A DNA stretch of 15,165 nt. Origin: an uncultured Clostridia bacterium (GTDB lineage: Bacteria > Bacillota > Clostridia > Christensenellales > UBA1242). This document shows positions 13,694 to 15,165 of the stretch, piece after piece. The stretch is from positions 1 through 15,165 of the forward strand of contig CALWFX010000042.1 in NCBI GenBank assembly GCA_944377765.1, read 5' to 3'. Under the pieces are notes generated by a model. It was not told the DNA's origin, did not search any database, and was given only the letters and a program-made list of their open reading frames with translations. The stretch's first letter is position 1; every line of letters starts with the position of its first letter. The position numbers and the translations under genes are program-made.

Positions 13694-14776
13694 TTATAAA
13701 TTTGCAAGAAGTTCTGTTCTTTCTTTAATTATCATAGCTTCGATAAATTCTTCAATATTACCATTTAAAACACCTTCCAAATCGTAAGAAGAAAGGTTTG
13801 TTCTGTGGTCTGTAACTCTACCTTGTGGATAATTATAAGTTCTTATTCTTTCGTTTCTATTTCCACGCCCTACTTGACTTTTTCTGTTTTGTTCATACTC
13901 GCTGTCTCGTTGTTCACGATAATAATCATACAACTTACTTTTCAAGATGTTCATTGCCTTTTCTTTGTTTTTAAGTTGAGAACGTTCGTCTTGACAAGTA
14001 ACAACAATGCCTGTTGGAAGGTGTGTGATACGAATTGCAGATTCTGTTTTGTTAACATGCTGACCACCTGCACCGCCACTTCTGTATGTATCAATTTTAA
14101 GGTCGCTGTCCAAAATCTCAAAATCAATATCTTCCACTTCTGGCAAAACTGCCACTGTTGCAGTTGATGTGTGAACTCTGCCTTGACTTTCGGTTTCTGG
14201 CACACGTTGAACTCTGTGCACGCCACTTTCATATTTAAGTTTTGAATAAGCACCTTTTCCCCTGAAAAGCACTGTGCATTCTTTTATTCCACCAAGTTCA
14301 GTTTCATTGATATCCAAAATCTCAGTTTTCCAGCGGTTTTTGTCTGCAAAATGTGTATACATCCTAAGAAGTTCCAACCCAAATAGCGCACTTTCTTCTC
14401 CGCCAGCAGCCGAACGAATTTCAAGAATTGCATTGCTTTCATCATTTTCATCCTTTGGCAACAACAAAATTCTTATATCTTCCACTTGCTTATCAATTTT
14501 TTCTTTAAGTTCTTCAATTTCGCTTTCAAAAAGTGCTTTCATCTCTTGGTCTTTTTCAGTTTTAACATCTTCTTCGCACTTTTCCAAATTCTGTGATAAT
14601 GATAAAAGAGAAGTATATGCGTTTGCAATATCTTCAAGCGAATTTCTTTCCTTAACCAATTTTTTCCATTCTCGATTATCCGCAATAATCTCTGGTTTCA
14701 TGATAAGGAGAGTTAACTCGTCATATCTTTCTTTTGATTTTTCAGTTTTTTCCAAAAATTCCTTATAGTTTTCCAC
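13694..14776 (-). CDS. prfA: Peptide chain release factor 1
   Basis: RF1 recognises UAA and UAG in the ribosomal A site and triggers peptide release. The 360-residue length is typical. The codon-recognition motif PxT is PET at 193-195, and the catalytic GGQ is at 237-239 within RSGGAGGQHVNKTESA. The Gln is the residue methylated by PrmC. RSQLKNKEKA and the C-terminal YNYPQGRVTDHR block are family hallmarks. The start is GTG 14776, preceded by AAGGGTGAT, and the reading overlaps the end of prmC by 14 bp, so the two are coupled. Its presence shows that UAG is a working stop in this organism. The likely terminator lies beyond the hairpin array at 13394-13425. Confidence 0.97.
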   Translation of the reverse strand: MENYKEFLEKTEKSKERYDELTLLIMKPEIIADNREWKKLVKERNSLEDIANAYTSLLSLSQNLEKCEEDVKTEKDQEMKALFESEIEELKEKIDKQVEDIRILLLPKDENDESNAILEIRSAAGGEESALFGLELLRMYTHFADKNRWKTEILDINETELGGIKECTVLFRGKGAYSKLKYESGVHRVQRVPETESQGRVHTSTATVAVLPEVEDIDFEILDSDLKIDTYRSGGAGGQHVNKTESAIRITHLPTGIVVTCQDERSQLKNKEKAMNILKSKLYDYYREQRDSEYEQNRKSQVGRGNRNERIRTYNYPQGRVTDHRTNLSSYDLEGVLNGNIEEFIEAMIIKERTELLANL

Positions 14777-15165
14777 AAATCACCCTTTCTATTTTATTGT
14801 AATCTTTAATTGTTTTAATGTCTTTAAAGCCATTATCTCTTAAAATTTTCCTTACAGCACTTGCCTGTCCCTTTCCAACTTCATAGAAAAGCATACCACC
14901 ATTATTCAAATGCTTTAATGCTCCTTTTGTGATTTCCCTGTAAAAGAAAAGTCCATCTTCGCCACCATCAAGAGCAAGTTTTGGGTCGCATTCCCTAACA
15001 TTAACATCAAGTTTTGCAAGGTCTTTTGTTGGAATATATGGCGGATTAGACACAATTATATAAAATCTTTTTCTTTTTTTCAAGTTTTCAAATAGGTTTG
15101 AATGAATAAATTCAATTCTAACATCATGCTTTTTTGCATTTCCTTGTGCTGTTAAAAGAGCAGAC
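14763..15165 (-). CDS. prmC: Release factor glutamine methyltransferase PrmC, N-terminus cut by window edge
   Basis: PrmC (HemK) methylates the GGQ glutamine of release factors using S-adenosylmethionine. The visible 133 codons run from the right edge (first whole codon at 15164) to TAA at 14763. They include SNLFENL, the catalytic and substrate-binding SNPPYIP motif, ECDPKLALDGGEDGLFFYR, and the C-terminal GGMLFYEVGKGQA and GFKDIKTIKDYNKIER blocks. The frame stays open upstream of the TTG at 15083, with family-like sequence (NAKKHDVRIEFIHSNLF). That TTG is therefore not the start and the gene continues out of the window. It overlaps prfA by 14 bp, the usual pairing of enzyme and substrate. 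Confidence 0.95.
   Translation of the reverse strand, partial: SALLTAQGNAKKHDVRIEFIHSNLFENLKKRKRFYIIVSNPPYIPTKDLAKLDVNVRECDPKLALDGGEDGLFFYREITKGALKHLNNGGMLFYEVGKGQASAVRKILRDNGFKDIKTIKDYNKIERVICGKL

Noticed and set aside
13951..14253. Open frames on both strands inside prfA, and similar ones inside addA and addB
   Set aside because: They overlap well-identified genes, lack ribosome-binding sites and have compositions typical of shadow frames in A/T-rich DNA.

Overview
The window is AT-rich DNA that reads well with the standard bacterial code. TGA ends genes, TGG encodes Trp, and ATG, TTG and GTG all serve as starts. Shine-Dalgarno sequences are strong, promoters look like sigma-A sites, and terminators are compact. 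The gene set (AddAB, RecO with a short YqzL-like partner, HU, type I signal peptidase, QueH, prmC-prfA) points to a low-GC Bacillota, probably an uncultured Clostridia-like or Bacilli-like lineage. I cannot place it more precisely. Most genes are on the minus strand. Only the unknown gene at 8078, the small Asn/Cys-rich gene at 12435 and the pilin-like gene at 12878 are on the plus strand.

Layout from the left edge: a truncated three-helix membrane protein (1-662). Then come addA and addB, the double-strand-break helicase-nuclease, overlapping by 11 bp. addA carries an in-frame TAG at codon 698 that removes helicase motifs V and VI and the nuclease domain. addB looks intact but has no N-terminal Walker A. 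A Myb/SANT-like DNA-binding protein with a coiled coil (7198-7932) and a divergent gene of unknown function (8078-8956) follow. Next is the yqzL-recO operon (8951-9825) with a near-consensus promoter, then HU (10104-10379) and lepB with queH (10465-11876, two bases apart). An ArsR-type repressor (11927-12265) is followed by two isolated plus-strand genes, each with its own terminator: a 64-aa Asn-rich peptide ending in Gly and three Cys, and a two-helix protein resembling type IV secretion pilins. The right end is the prmC-prfA operon (release factor 1 and its methyltransferase), read leftward.

The most unusual segment is 13394-13682, between the convergent pilin-like gene and prfA. Five hairpins with unrelated stem sequences follow one another, each separated by a near-constant 7-base linker (TCTTCAT or TCTTAAT). 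Beside them lie diverged direct repeats and a further inverted repeat. A rho-independent terminator at the far end pairs fully only on the minus strand, which suggests that the whole array is the roughly 300-nt 3' UTR of prfA mRNA.

Other points: addB and queH (and possibly the gene at 8078) seem to have leaderless mRNAs, because a good promoter ends within about 10 bases of the start codon and no Shine-Dalgarno sequence is present. TAG ends four genes here and release factor 1 is encoded in the window, so the TAG inside addA is best read as a real nonsense codon or an assembly error, not a recoded sense codon.
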